Below are positions 42,218-52,900 of a DNA stretch of 62,522 bases, in pieces. The notes beneath the pieces were generated by a model. The model saw only the letters and a list, made by a program, of their open reading frames with translations, ran no database searches and was not told the origin of the DNA. The position numbers and the translations under genes were made by a program. Every line of letters starts with the position of its first letter. Position 1 is the first letter of the stretch. The stretch comes from Bacteroidia bacterium (GTDB lineage: Bacteria > Bacteroidota > Bacteroidia > DATLTG01), in the NCBI GenBank assembly GCA_039924845.1, contig JBDTAC010000010.1, forward strand, positions 1 to 62,522, read 5' to 3'.

Positions 42218-43188
42218 TTTTGTTTGAAAAAAGGAATCTTAAAAATAGTAAAACTGCCTATTAATGCAGGAAGTGCAATATTCACAATCCAAAGTGCGAT
42301 GGATGCCAACGCAATTCCGATTACATTGGGCGAAAAAATTCCGAGAAATAAAATGGCGGCAGAACTGCGTACACCCAGCTCTGTGAGCGCAAAAGTTGGA
42401 ATAAAAGTAGTGGTAGAAAAAATCATTACGATTAAAATACACGCTGATAGAAAAGGTATTTCTACTCCAAAAACACACAACAAAAAATAAAATTGCATCG
42501 TAAAAATAATATATCTACAAAAAGAAAAAAACAACAAATTCAAGAGTTCTGACGATGAAAAGGTAAAAAACAAATTTATTTTTTCTTCGTGTTTTCGTAA
42601 AAATTTTAGTTTAAAAAAATATTTTTTGAAACGTTCGTTTTTGAAATAAATAAGTGGAAAAAAAATAATAATTAGCACCATCAATAAATCAATAAGTATT
42701 AAAAAATAATTTTTCAAAGGCGTAAAAAAAGCCAAATAAAACATAAAAACAAAAGCACCAATTACAATAGTAACAAGCAATTGAGCCGTATTTCCGAGAA
42801 AAGTAAGTACAATCCCTTTGCTTCGATTTTCGGGTTCCAGAAAAAAAATTCTGCCACCAAATTCACCCACTCTATTGGGTGTAAAAGCGCTTACGGTAAT
42901 GCCTGCCATCACGGCTTTTAGCGAGGTATAAAAATTAATTTTTTGGATTTTCTCGATTAAAATTTTCCATTTAATAGCTTCAAAACTCCAATTTACGACC
43001 ATGAAAACGAGTGTTAAAACAATTAAAAAAATGTGCTTCGAAAAAATATTTTTTTGAAACAAATTTTCTGAATTACTTGTTATTGTTGAGTTATAGAATA
43101 TTTTATAAAAAATATACGCAAAAGAAATAACGACAATAAGTATTTTAAACAAAAGACTTATAACTTTGTATGTGTTGTTTTTTTTCAA
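42214..43188 (-). CDS. Lysylphosphatidylglycerol synthase TM-region-like (UPF0104) membrane protein
   Basis: A 324-residue integral membrane protein with about eight hydrophobic segments. SLKAVMAGITVSAFTPNRVGEFGGRIFFL near 85-113 is the family hallmark. These are flippase-like domains; the substrate is unknown. The order with a family 2 glycosyltransferase suggests a lipid-linked glycan. The start is TTG at 43188; no ATG is close. A palindrome copy at 43036-43058 encodes FQKNIFSKH. Confidence 0.85.
   Translation of the reverse strand: MKKNNTYKVISLLFKILIVVISFAYIFYKIFYNSTITSNSENLFQKNIFSKHIFLIVLTLVFMVVNWSFEAIKWKILIEKIQKINFYTSLKAVMAGITVSAFTPNRVGEFGGRIFFLEPENRSKGIVLTFLGNTAQLLVTIVIGAFVFMFYLAFFTPLKNYFLILIDLLMVLIIIFFPLIYFKNERFKKYFFKLKFLRKHEEKINLFFTFSSSELLNLLFFSFCRYIIFTMQFYFLLCVFGVEIPFLSACILIVMIFSTTTFIPTFALTELGVRSSAAILFLGIFSPNVIGIALASIALWIVNIALPALIGSFTIFKIPFFKQK
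43161..43168 (+). promoter_or_regulatory. -7 element of ruvC
   Basis: TAACTTTG matches TAnnTTTG, 61 bases before the ruvC ATG. It lies inside the start of the divergent membrane-protein gene. Confidence 0.45.
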
Positions 43189-43215
43189 CGACGATGCGAA
43201 TTGATTTTATCTAAA

Positions 43216-43223
43216 CAAATGTA
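43216..43223 (-). promoter_or_regulatory. -7 element of the minus-strand LPG-synthase-like/glycosyltransferase/permease genes
   Basis: TACATTTG on the minus strand lies 27 bases before the TTG start at 43188. Confidence 0.45.
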
Positions 43224-43228
43224 CTAAA

Positions 43229-43780
43229 ATGGCGGCAGACAGGATTGTTTTGGGAATTGATCCGGGTACAACGGTGATGGGTTATGGCTTGATTCATATC
43301 CAAGGAAGTACGATGAAACTGATTGCTGCTGGCGTTTTGAAGCTCGATAAATTAGAAAATCATCCAATGAAATTGAAAAAAATTTTTGAGCGGACTACCT
43401 ATTTAATTGAAGAATACAAACCCGATGAATTGTCGATTGAAGCTCCTTTTTTTGGAAAAAATGTGCAATCGATGTTAAAGTTAGGAAGAGCGCAAGGCGT
43501 TGCCATTGCGGCTGCCCTAAATAAAGGCTTACCTGTTTTTGAATATTCTCCCAAAAAAATAAAACAATCCATTACCGGAAATGGAAATGCCTCGAAAGAG
43601 CAAGTGGCGGCAATGCTGAAAAGTTTGCTCGGGTTTAAAGAAATGCCCACTTATTTAGATGCTACGGATGGCTTGGCAGCGGCGGTTTGTCATTATTTTC
43701 AAAAAAATAATTCTGGTGGCGAAAAAAAATTTTCGGGATGGAAAGCGTTTGTTACTGAAAATCCTGGAAGGAAAGCCTGA
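43229..43780 (+). CDS. ruvC: Holliday junction resolvase RuvC
   Basis: A 183-residue endonuclease that cuts Holliday junctions. The acidic active site is visible: [14 protein letters not shown] (first Asp), [14 protein letters not shown] (Glu), and [15 protein letters not shown] (two Asp). The length is normal. The 3' end overlaps the convergent HIT gene by 29 bases. Confidence 0.96.
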   Translation: MAADRIVLGIDPGTTVMGYGLIHIQGSTMKLIAAGVLKLDKLENHPMKLKKIFERTTYLIEEYKPDELSIEAPFFGKNVQSMLKLGRAQGVAIAAALNKGLPVFEYSPKKIKQSITGNGNASKEQVAAMLKSLLGFKEMPTYLDATDGLAAAVCHYFQKNNSGGEKKFSGWKAFVTENPGRKA

Positions 43781-44156
43781 TTTTCTCGGCTGTTTTTGCT
43801 AATTCTTCGTTTGAAAAAATTTTTTTCGGAAGGGCAAAATTCATATCGCTTACGCGATTGATGGGAATGAGATGAATATGCGCGTGCGGAACTTCTAAGC
43901 CAATAACGGCAACACCGACTTTTTTACACGGAATTGATTTTTTGATGGCTTGAGAAATTTTTTTTGCGAAGAGCGTTAAAGCTGTGTATTCAGCATCTTC
44001 TATATCAAAAAAATTATCGATTTCTTTTTTCGGAATTACCAATACATGTCCTTCTGTTAAAGGCGAAATATCTAAAAAAGCGAGACAAGAATCGGTTTCC
44101 GCAATTTTATGACAAGGAATTTCTCCATTTATTATTTTACTGAAAATAGTTGCCAT
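43752..44156 (-). CDS. HIT-family hydrolase
   Basis: A 134-residue histidine triad protein. [21 protein letters not shown] near residue 30 and the catalytic [11 protein letters not shown] near 94 are the family signatures. Bacterial HIT proteins act on nucleotide conjugates. It starts 3 bases after greA and shares its message. The end overlaps ruvC tail to tail. Confidence 0.94.
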   Translation of the reverse strand: MATIFSKIINGEIPCHKIAETDSCLAFLDISPLTEGHVLVIPKKEIDNFFDIEDAEYTALTLFAKKISQAIKKSIPCKKVGVAVIGLEVPHAHIHLIPINRVSDMNFALPKKIFSNEELAKTAEKIRLSFQDFQ

Positions 44157-44159
44157 TTT

Positions 44160-44633
44160 TTAGCGAGAAATTTCAATGATTTGGAATTGGACGCTTCCAG
44201 ATGGGACTTTGATATCCACTTTATCGCCTACTTTTTTTCCGAGTAAGCCGTGCGCAATGGGCGAATTAATGGATATTTTTCCGGCTTTTAAATCCGCTTC
44301 ATTTTCCGCCACAAGCGTATAAACCATGGTAGCACCATTTTTTATGTTTTTAATTTTTACTTTGGAAAGAATCAATACTTTGGAATTATCTAATTGCGAC
44401 TGATCAATCAGACGTGCATTATTGAGCACTTGCTCCATTTTAGAAATTTTCAATTCGAGCAATCCTTGTGCTTCTTTGGCGGCATCGTATTCTGCATTTT
44501 CCGACAGGTCACCTTTATCTCGCGCTTCCGCGATTTGCTTGGAAATGGAGGATCTTTCTTTTGTTTTCAAAAAATTTAATTCGTCCTTCAGTTTTTTCAA
44601 ACCTTCATCTGTAAAATAAGATAATTGTGTCAT
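44160..44633 (-). CDS. greA: Transcription elongation factor GreA
   Basis: A 157-residue factor that rescues backtracked RNA polymerase. The N-terminal coiled coil has the acidic tip DKGDLSENAEYDAAKEAQ near 39-56, and the C-terminal FKBP-like domain has NSPIAHGLLGKKVGD. The length equals the usual 158. Confidence 0.97.
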   Translation of the reverse strand: MTQLSYFTDEGLKKLKDELNFLKTKERSSISKQIAEARDKGDLSENAEYDAAKEAQGLLELKISKMEQVLNNARLIDQSQLDNSKVLILSKVKIKNIKNGATMVYTLVAENEADLKAGKISINSPIAHGLLGKKVGDKVDIKVPSGSVQFQIIEISR

Positions 44634-44656
44634 GTTATAGGCTATTAAATAAGTGT

Positions 44657-44689
44657 AAAAAGAGAATCCCGCAATGGAATTCTCTTTTT
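44657..44689 (-). terminator. Intrinsic terminator of the PorV-like gene
   Basis: AAAAAGAGAAT pairs perfectly with ATTCTCTTTTT across an 11-base loop. It lies 25-57 bases after the PorV-like stop and ends in T on the minus strand. Confidence 0.8.
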
Positions 44690-44713
44690 AACAAAATTAA
44701 GAAAAAAAACGAA

Positions 44714-45799
44714 TCAGAGACTTATTCTCGCTCCAATAGTGTTTGTTCCTTGGAAAGGATCGCTTGCTCTGTAAGAATAATCAATTGAAAAAGTAGATTT
44801 TTTTGCATGTCCAAAAGGTAATTGAACGGTAAATCCAGCTGTTGGACCAGTATATGCTGTTAAACGGCCCGCATCAATAGCATCAAAAATTCCGTTTTCG
44901 TAACAAAATCCAACTCGTAACATCAAATAGCTTCTGAAGCCGTATTCCAATCCCAATTGGTATTGATCTTGTGAAAATGAATTAGATGTGAAATTTGCCG
45001 CGATTGTTAAACGTTGCGTTTTAAGTGCAGAACTGTCTTTCGAAAAGTTAATGTCGTATCCAGCACCAATATTAACTAAAGAAGGCAACTCAAACTCTTG
45101 AGAGCGTTGTTCTACCGTCATATTAAACGGATTTCCGTTTGGCAAAGCTGTTCGGAAAGATAAACCATCACCTCTGAAGACCATTGTAGGACCTACATTT
45201 TTCAATGAAATACCGAAATGGATATTGTTGGTAGGACCGGTAACATACTGAACGCCGGCATCTACTGCAACACCTTTTGCACTGACGTTAGAAATGGCTT
45301 CTGAAATTACTTTCATATTGATTCCACCATAAATATTGTCTGAAAATGCTTTAGCATACGACATTCCTAAATTGACAAACGAAGGGCTGAATGTTCCCAA
45401 ACCTCCTTCTGGATTGTCAGTCGTCGTAATCATAATATTTCCAAAATCCATTGACATCACATTAAACCCAATAACACCTGTTTTGCCAACACGTTGAGAC
45501 AAGCCGAAAGTGTTAATTCCAATTCCTGTGCCTACCAACCAGTTGGTATGATCGAATATTAATTCTGTTTGGGGAGTAAAAGCAAGACCTGCAATATTGA
45601 GGTAAGATGCTTCTATGCCCTGACACATAGCAGTATTCGCTCCTGCCCATCCAGAAGAACGAGCCCAAGGGTTAATTAACAACTCTGTTGCTCCAGCAGT
45701 ACCTGCCCTATCGGGATTTCCTGCAAACAAATTAGTGGGCATCAATGCTGCTAATCCTATCAGTAAAGCGGGGGTCAGAAACTTATAAGATTTTTTCAT
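44714..45799 (-). CDS. PorV/PorQ-type outer-membrane beta-barrel protein
   Basis: A 361-residue protein with a signal peptide (MKKSYKFLTPALL...LFAG). AGATELLINPWARSSGWAGANTAMCQGIEASYLNIAGLA near residues 34-70 is the PorV/PorQ (DUF3308) hallmark, followed by alternating beta strands to a C-terminal ARISL. PorV carries T9SS cargo out of the translocon. This copy follows a T9SS-type protein gene, so it may be a dedicated partner. The start is ATG 45799, not the TTG-type start further up. Confidence 0.85.
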   Translation of the reverse strand: MKKSYKFLTPALLIGLAALMPTNLFAGNPDRAGTAGATELLINPWARSSGWAGANTAMCQGIEASYLNIAGLAFTPQTELIFDHTNWLVGTGIGINTFGLSQRVGKTGVIGFNVMSMDFGNIMITTTDNPEGGLGTFSPSFVNLGMSYAKAFSDNIYGGINMKVISEAISNVSAKGVAVDAGVQYVTGPTNNIHFGISLKNVGPTMVFRGDGLSFRTALPNGNPFNMTVEQRSQEFELPSLVNIGAGYDINFSKDSSALKTQRLTIAANFTSNSFSQDQYQLGLEYGFRSYLMLRVGFCYENGIFDAIDAGRLTAYTGPTAGFTVQLPFGHAKKSTFSIDYSYRASDPFQGTNTIGARISL

Positions 45800-45855
45800 A
45801 CTATTGGTTTTAATGTGATTCACTTTTAATAACACAACTTATATATTTTATTTTT

Positions 45856-48800
45856 TTAGAACGAATTTAAGTCTATCGGACGCATTACTCCAAACCATTT
45901 TAATGTTTTTTCACCCACTCCCGGAACATCCACATGAATAATATACATTCCGCTGGCAATAGGTACTTCAGCTTGGTTTTTCAAATCCCAGTCTAAATAA
46001 GTAACTGGAGAATTTTTCTTGTACAAGCGAATAAGTGTACCATTTAACGTAAAGATGGTAATGGTACAATTTTGCGGCAAACAAGTAATCTTCACTCTAT
46101 TATCTACTGCATTGGTTTCGTAAGCCGAATAAGCATAGTAAGGATTCGGAACGATGTTTATTAAAGCCAAGGCATTTTGTGCCGCATTCAAATTACTGGT
46201 TTTTGTTTGTAAATCAGCGGTATTGAATGTGTACATCGGATAATTGGTGTTTTGTGCTGGACTCGCGCTATCAATTGAAGGAGCGGCGTTACTTGCGCCA
46301 TAACGTGCAGCATAAGCTCTCATGTATGGTCTTCCAACTCTAATTCTGATTTTAACATCTGTTTCCAACAATTGATGTCCAGCATTAAGTAAAGGAATAT
46401 TTACCCACATGGCATCCGCAAAAACAGAGCGTTTGTTTACAGCGTTAGTAGGACCTGAAGCATCGTCCAACAAAGTGCGCATTTTAAAACCGGCATCGTA
46501 TTTCGATACACTGGTTGGGCTATCGCCATTATGTCCAAACACATAAATATAATGCTTACCACCCCAAAGTTCGCTCAAAGCCGGATTATTAAAATTAACT
46601 GGATTAGAATACAAATCAGCAGTAGGATCCCATTTCATATCGGCACCATTCTCTGATGTCAGCCAAGAATCTTCTCCAAAACAAATATTTAGACGCTCTC
46701 CTGTTTCCACATTGATGGCATAACCTGGAAACCAACCCATACCCATTGCAAAATCACTGTTGTCGGTCGAAGGGTAATTGGCAACGCCATTTTTATCTAC
46801 GGATGGTGATTTACGAATGTCCAATTTCGATGCATTACCTATAGCTAAAGACGAAGCTTCTTCCATCTCAAAAACAGGACATCTGGACCATTTGGATTTA
46901 TCTGCCGTAATGACAACATCAATACTTGCTAAATCGCTCAATTTACTGAGCTGAGGTACTGATGAATTACATTGAGGACCACCTAAAGAAGTATTCGATG
47001 CATCAGTATGTAAACACATAAAATAAGGAGCCCAAGTACCACCAATTATTTTGGTAAAATCACCGTTTGGATCCGCCCATTTAGCTCCTATTTTATAGGA
47101 ATTATACGCTGGTGCTGATGCCGGAGGAGCTGGAAGTGAAACGGTCCCAGACATAATCCATGTTTGCGGTTGCCCTCCTCCTTGATAAGGAACTCCTGTA
47201 AGCCAATTTTTGGTCGGATCTGCAAACGTCATTGTGGCTTGAAGTACACCGCTGCTTGGCAATATAGCACTTGTTGTTAATGGCAATGTTTGACCCACTG
47301 TATTAAATGTAGTGGGTGCTTGTGTACCCGGCACAGATACTTGTTGTGCAACAACCGATAAACCCCATTGTGGAATAATTTGTTCATTATTCGAATGAAT
47401 CGTTGTATCTGATTTAACAATAACACCCGTAGTCAAATCTGTTAATGTCCAATGAGAATTATAATTTACACCTTGATAAAACTTCAATACAAAATTATTA
47501 TTCGGAACATTTAACGGATCTATCACTTTTACTAATACCGGTCCTCCTCCATTAACATAAGTAGGAGTTGTTACACTGTTAGTTGGTGAATTTAAGATAT
47601 TAGTAACTGTTTGAGGTGTTAAATCTAAGATGTTACCACCGTTACCTTGTCCTTCTACTCTTGTTAAAGAAGGTCCATTAGCATAACTTGCTGCTTGAAC
47701 CGTGCCTCCGTTTTGAGGTTCTGGAATATGCGGAATGCCCGTATAAACCTGAATATTATTTCTACCTTGTAAAAAAGGCACTTTTTGTCCGCCTATAGTA
47801 GCCGGATTTCCTTGATCATAGGTTTCATAATTATTCCAAGCATAAGATATCACCATATAGTAGTATTGTTTGTTATCTACTAAAGTAGGATTTCCAGAAG
47901 TATTGAATAAATCCTTGGTAATGTTAAAAGAATGGGTAATTCCATTGTTTGCCCCTGTTACTTCTAATGTAGGAACGTTGGCATTTAATGTTTGGTCAAA
48001 TGTAAAATTAACCATTTGTATAATGGAATCGTGTACATCACATTGCGCTACTAAACGTGCTTGGTTCGGATCTAATAAATTAGACGCAGTAACTGAAGCA
48101 TTTTGTAATTGGAAAATCTCATACCCTTCAAATACGTATTGTGTATCTTTGAACGTTTTAGCAATGGTCGCAGATGTTTGAGCATACTTTTCCAAATAAT
48201 TATTAGAAGTTTGTTTATTGGAAAGCGTCAAAATCAATTCATTTTGGAGTTCTTGGATTGTTAAATCTGGAGCATCCGGACCATCCAATACTTTGAAACA
48301 ATTGTCGAACAAAGCTTGTGCTTTATCATCTGCTGCTTGCAAAAGAGGTATCGGAGTTATATTATTTCCGTTAGTCGCTCTTGCCCAAACGGCTCCATCC
48401 GTTACATAATTAACAGCACCTGGATCTAATCGAAAAGGACCAGCAGATTGGATAAAACGTCTATCTCCAAAAGGGTTTGGAATCGCAGCTTCGTCCCAAA
48501 TAGAGCCTGGATTAACTCCTCCAGTACCTTTGTAAGCGATGTCTGTTGTTGAGTTATTGAATGGATCACCAGGAAACATAAAATCGCATTTTACACCACC
48601 TGTATTATGTCCATTGCCGCCCCACTGCATGGGAGTTCCATCTCTCCAAACACCTTGTAAATAATTGTAATAATCCGTCGCATTTTGTGGATTTCCAACA
48701 ATGGTAAAGTCATTGTTGTAGTACATAAATTTGGTCATCGGAATGTTTCCATGACTGTCTACAAAACTAGTTCCGTAACTGTCCACTCCTGCACCTGGTC

Positions 48801-49860
48801 CAACTGCTTTTGGTCCTTGAAAAAAGTCCACACCAATAGCTGGAGGATATTGACCATAAGGTAATTCTCCTGCTGGACAATTTTGGTCAATGGCTTCTCC
48901 ATTATAACAATAGCCAAAGCCTCTTCCCACATCACAACCTACATAATCATCTGTACCGCAACCTAAGTCAGGATCTACCCATTGTCCGAAATACACATTG
49001 TTTACTTGATACGAAGAACGATTGATGACTTGGTATTGATAAAAGGTACAATTATTTATTTCATCATTGGTAGCAAAAGCGAAAGCTTGCGCCCTAATTT
49101 CTAATCCGATGGCTTGTCCTCCTGTTTCGGTATGGATATTTCCTTTATCGTTATACACCCACCAAATTGTTTGGTCGCCATAAAGTTGTCCTTGGCAAGT
49201 GGTGGCTTTTCCTGTTAAATTATAGGCAGGATAATCTCCTACGGAAGGATCGTAATGTCCATCTCCCACTACATCCACGAAAGGAGCTAAATACTTACCT
49301 TGCCCTTGAGATTGATCTCCATTACCTGGCCATGTTAAAATAGCCTGTGAAGGACCCGTATACCCCGGAGGAGGCGTTCCATGCAAAAAAGAATAATAAT
49401 CTTGTACTTCTTGGCGAGTTATCAACCAATGTTTATCGTATTGGCTACAAACAGTTTGGTTGGTAGAAGCGGTAATTGTATCTAAAGGACCTGGCCAAAA
49501 GTCATTTCCATTTTGACGATACGTCATAGCAGCTATTTTTAACTGACCACCTGCATCAATACCTCCAATCCATAAAGCTCCAGCAAACAAGGCATCAACG
49601 CCTCCTCCTTTTGGTACTTCATACTTAGGATTCTGTAATAAATCCCACCACATATCTCCTCCGCCCAGTATTCTGGCTCGGACATTGTTAAAGTTCAAAT
49701 CTTGCTGCGAGGTCGCAGGGTTACATGCGGATGCCAATGTAGTCGGTGGGGGGGCTGGACGATGTTGTCCAGACTGACCTACATTTTCTCTTGCAGTAAC
49801 ATTAGCCATAAATGCGATAGATGCTGCAAAGGCTAAGAGGTGATTACATTTAGTTTTCAT
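45856..49860 (-). CDS. Large secreted protein with T9SS-like C-terminal domain
   Basis: A 1334-residue protein with a signal peptide (LAFAASIAFMANVTA). Aromatic, Gly- and Asn-rich sequence without recognised enzyme motifs fills most of it. The last ~100 residues (NIVPNPYYAYSAYE, ITIFTLNGTLIRLYKK, ASGMYIIHVDVPG) form a sorting-domain-like end. It is encoded between a TonB-dependent receptor and a PorV-like gene, a trio also seen in other Bacteroidota. A surface or adhesin-like role is inferred from the architecture. Confidence 0.8.
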   Translation of the reverse strand: MKTKCNHLLAFAASIAFMANVTARENVGQSGQHRPAPPPTTLASACNPATSQQDLNFNNVRARILGGGDMWWDLLQNPKYEVPKGGGVDALFAGALWIGGIDAGGQLKIAAMTYRQNGNDFWPGPLDTITASTNQTVCSQYDKHWLITRQEVQDYYSFLHGTPPPGYTGPSQAILTWPGNGDQSQGQGKYLAPFVDVVGDGHYDPSVGDYPAYNLTGKATTCQGQLYGDQTIWWVYNDKGNIHTETGGQAIGLEIRAQAFAFATNDEINNCTFYQYQVINRSSYQVNNVYFGQWVDPDLGCGTDDYVGCDVGRGFGYCYNGEAIDQNCPAGELPYGQYPPAIGVDFFQGPKAVGPGAGVDSYGTSFVDSHGNIPMTKFMYYNNDFTIVGNPQNATDYYNYLQGVWRDGTPMQWGGNGHNTGGVKCDFMFPGDPFNNSTTDIAYKGTGGVNPGSIWDEAAIPNPFGDRRFIQSAGPFRLDPGAVNYVTDGAVWARATNGNNITPIPLLQAADDKAQALFDNCFKVLDGPDAPDLTIQELQNELILTLSNKQTSNNYLEKYAQTSATIAKTFKDTQYVFEGYEIFQLQNASVTASNLLDPNQARLVAQCDVHDSIIQMVNFTFDQTLNANVPTLEVTGANNGITHSFNITKDLFNTSGNPTLVDNKQYYYMVISYAWNNYETYDQGNPATIGGQKVPFLQGRNNIQVYTGIPHIPEPQNGGTVQAASYANGPSLTRVEGQGNGGNILDLTPQTVTNILNSPTNSVTTPTYVNGGGPVLVKVIDPLNVPNNNFVLKFYQGVNYNSHWTLTDLTTGVIVKSDTTIHSNNEQIIPQWGLSVVAQQVSVPGTQAPTTFNTVGQTLPLTTSAILPSSGVLQATMTFADPTKNWLTGVPYQGGGQPQTWIMSGTVSLPAPPASAPAYNSYKIGAKWADPNGDFTKIIGGTWAPYFMCLHTDASNTSLGGPQCNSSVPQLSKLSDLASIDVVITADKSKWSRCPVFEMEEASSLAIGNASKLDIRKSPSVDKNGVANYPSTDNSDFAMGMGWFPGYAINVETGERLNICFGEDSWLTSENGADMKWDPTADLYSNPVNFNNPALSELWGGKHYIYVFGHNGDSPTSVSKYDAGFKMRTLLDDASGPTNAVNKRSVFADAMWVNIPLLNAGHQLLETDVKIRIRVGRPYMRAYAARYGASNAAPSIDSASPAQNTNYPMYTFNTADLQTKTSNLNAAQNALALINIVPNPYYAYSAYETNAVDNRVKITCLPQNCTITIFTLNGTLIRLYKKNSPVTYLDWDLKNQAEVPIASGMYIIHVDVPGVGEKTLKWFGVMRPIDLNSF

Positions 49861-49907
49861 GGTCGTTATTTTTATTGTTGTTTATTTTCTATACTCTATT
49901 TATAATA

Positions 49908-52900
49908 TTAAAAATCCAAAGCTACTCCTATACGTATTCTTCTCGGTAAACTGTAATTGCTTGGATCATTCACTTTCACTCCATACAAATCGGTAAAAGA
50001 TTGAGGGCTTGTTTGTGTCGCAATCAATTGTTGTCCTTGAGCTGAACTTAAAAAGCCATCATCTCCTGGATTTCCAGTAGCTCTATAAACAGCTAATACA
50101 TTTTGTGTGTTAAATAAATTCAGCACTTGAACATAAATATCCAAATCTGCTTTTTTGCGACTATCTTCTCCTTCTTTTTTCTTACCGAAAGTTAAAGGAA
50201 TATCTTTATCCACTTTTAAATCTGCTCTAAATTGCCATGGCAAATTCGATCCATTTGGATTTCCTTCGATAACGGATTGTTGAGCAACTCCAATTGCCAC
50301 ATTTTGTGTATTCACATCTCCTTGTGTAATATTGAACTGTCTGGTATAAGGTGTTCCCGAACCAAGACGGAATACTAAATTAGCTCCCATATTTGCCAAC
50401 AATTGCAATGTTTTTTGTCCGTCTTTCCCTTTGTGTGTGGTTAAAGTAGGACCATTGTAATCGGAACCAGAAGGAAAACGATAATCAATATTTGTTACAA
50501 ATTGATTCCGTTGGTCATAATCCAATGGAATAATTGTTCTAAGGTTAGGTAAGCCAGCACTCACTAAATTAATCTGCTCTGACGCATTAGAACCTGTTCC
50601 ATCTGCAAATTGTAAAGTATAACTCGCAGTTAAACGAATATTATTTGTTCTTCTTAAATCATAAGCAATGGTTAATCCTTTTACGGTTCCAAAATCTACG
50701 TTTCCATAGGTGTTATAAGTAGTTGGATAAGCATCTACCACTCCTTGTACTTGAATCAAATCTCTAATTTCCCGATAAAATGCAGAAATAGTAATTGCTG
50801 AATTTTTACTTTCATTCAACGCTTGTCTGAAACCCAATTCATAATCGGTAGTTCTTTCTGGTAATAAATTCGGGTTGTTGATAACTGAACCAGCTTGTAA
50901 TTGCTGTAAATACTCATAACTGAATGGGTCCAACCGATTTACTGCACCCGCTGCCGAACCTGCAGTAGGGCGTTGCGTCAATACATCATAATGTGCAAAA
51001 AAGTCAGCTACATCCGAAATAGGAAAAGAAAAAGCCAAACGTGGCATCACATTTATTTGTGGCGTATAGCTTTGGAAAGCAGCCGTTGTTAAAACCTGGT
51101 TGTTTGGGTTTTCCAAATATGGAGCTATTTTTCCGGTAGATGTTGCCAAAGCCAATACCGTAGGATCTTGTAATTGATTACCTTGTGAATCATACCAAGT
51201 ACTTCCATTTCTGAATCCTACTATTTGAGTTGGATTGTTGACATCGTTCACATACACTACATAATTGGAACCGATGTTAGCAGGAATGGCACCTAAATTA
51301 GTTACCTCTGCGGCTGTTTTAGCAGGATACAACAAATAAGGATCGCTTAGCACTTGTTGATTAGCATCGTAACGGTCGATACGAACACCCACGTTAAATT
51401 TTAAATCTTTAAAATCGAAATGATCTTGAATATATCCTGCCACATAAATTGGACGGAAAGGGGCTACCTCTCTGGACAAATCACCTCTCGAATCTACCTT
51501 ATTAAAATAATCACCTAAAGTTGGGTTGCCTGTTTGCGCACTTCCATCATAATTATAACCATAATAATTAACGTAAGAGCCTCCGCTGTTTAGTAAATCA
51601 CTTGCACTAAACATGTTTAAAGAATACATACTTGGGTTATAGGAATCAATGTCCAACCATTGTGTGCTGTTTTGGGCTATCCCAAGTTCTTGTCTCAAGC
51701 TTTTATCAAAACGCGTTTGTGTACTTCCGTCGTACAAACGGTTGTATTCATAATAATTGTAAGTACCAGAACTTGCTACTATAGGATGCGCTGTGTCTAA
51801 TTGAGTTAAATGTAAATTCGCCAATTGACGCATCAAAGTCCATAAACCGATTGGATTCACACTAAAATAACGGTCTGTTCTTTGTTCGTATTCAAAACCT
51901 ACTTGAATCGCATGGTTTTTAATATTCGCAGAAAAATCCGTTACTACTCTAAACTGATTGTTATCTATAACAGTATATCCATTGTATTGGCGACCAGTAT
52001 TGTACCATAACGAATAAATATTAGAAGGGCGATCTCCATTCAACATCCCCAAGCCTTGTTCTACTTGTGCACCAGTAGTTACGTTTTGTGCACCTGTGTA
52101 TTTGTAAAAATCGCTCGTGTAAGCGGCTCCTTGAGCGTTGATATTGGAAGGAGTAAAGGTAAGTAAGGAATCCGAGAAAGCAGATTGATAATACCCTGCG
52201 GCATGTCCCGGTGTTCCATTTTGAAATTGATATGTTCTGGATTTATATTGATGAAACTGACCAACGTATCCATAATCGAATAAATTAGAACCTTGTGTCG
52301 CATCTTCTTGAATACTGTGATAATTGGTGTATCCAGCTTCTATACTATAATAAGCATTTCGGATATTCGACGTTGATTTTTCATCTTTAGATTGTGTGTC
52401 GGCGAAACGTTGTGTTAATCTGCCAAAAACTCTCCAAGTATTATTGGTGAATAAAGGATTGTGTGTTGGATTAAACAAAGCATAATCGTAAACAAAAGCA
52501 TTGTATTTATTGTAATCCTCAGAACCGCCTAATGTTAATGTAATGTTTTTAGAAGGTGCATAATCCAACTTTGCATTTACGATAAACTCCGTAGAACCTA
52601 CATTTTGGCGCGCTTTGATATGTGTTAAATCATTCATAGTAACATACTCCGCATTTCTCACAAAACCAGCGCCATTAGCTGCTGGAGAAATAGGATTGGC
52701 TTGCAATTGCGATAATACATCGCTGTTTACTTGATAAGCTCCAACAGCAGATGGACTTGGATCAATATCGTGTTCTGCTTGACCAGAAATAATAAATCCG
52801 AGTACCGATCTTTTTGTGTGGGTCGTGGTATCTTTTTTCATGATAAGCGGACCACCAAAACTAAAGTCAAATAAATTGTATCCGTAAGAATCTGTTAATT

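Noticed and set aside
44657-44689. Stem-loop as an attenuator or riboswitch of greA
   Set aside because: The perfect stem, T tail and position just after the PorV-like gene fit a plain terminator better.
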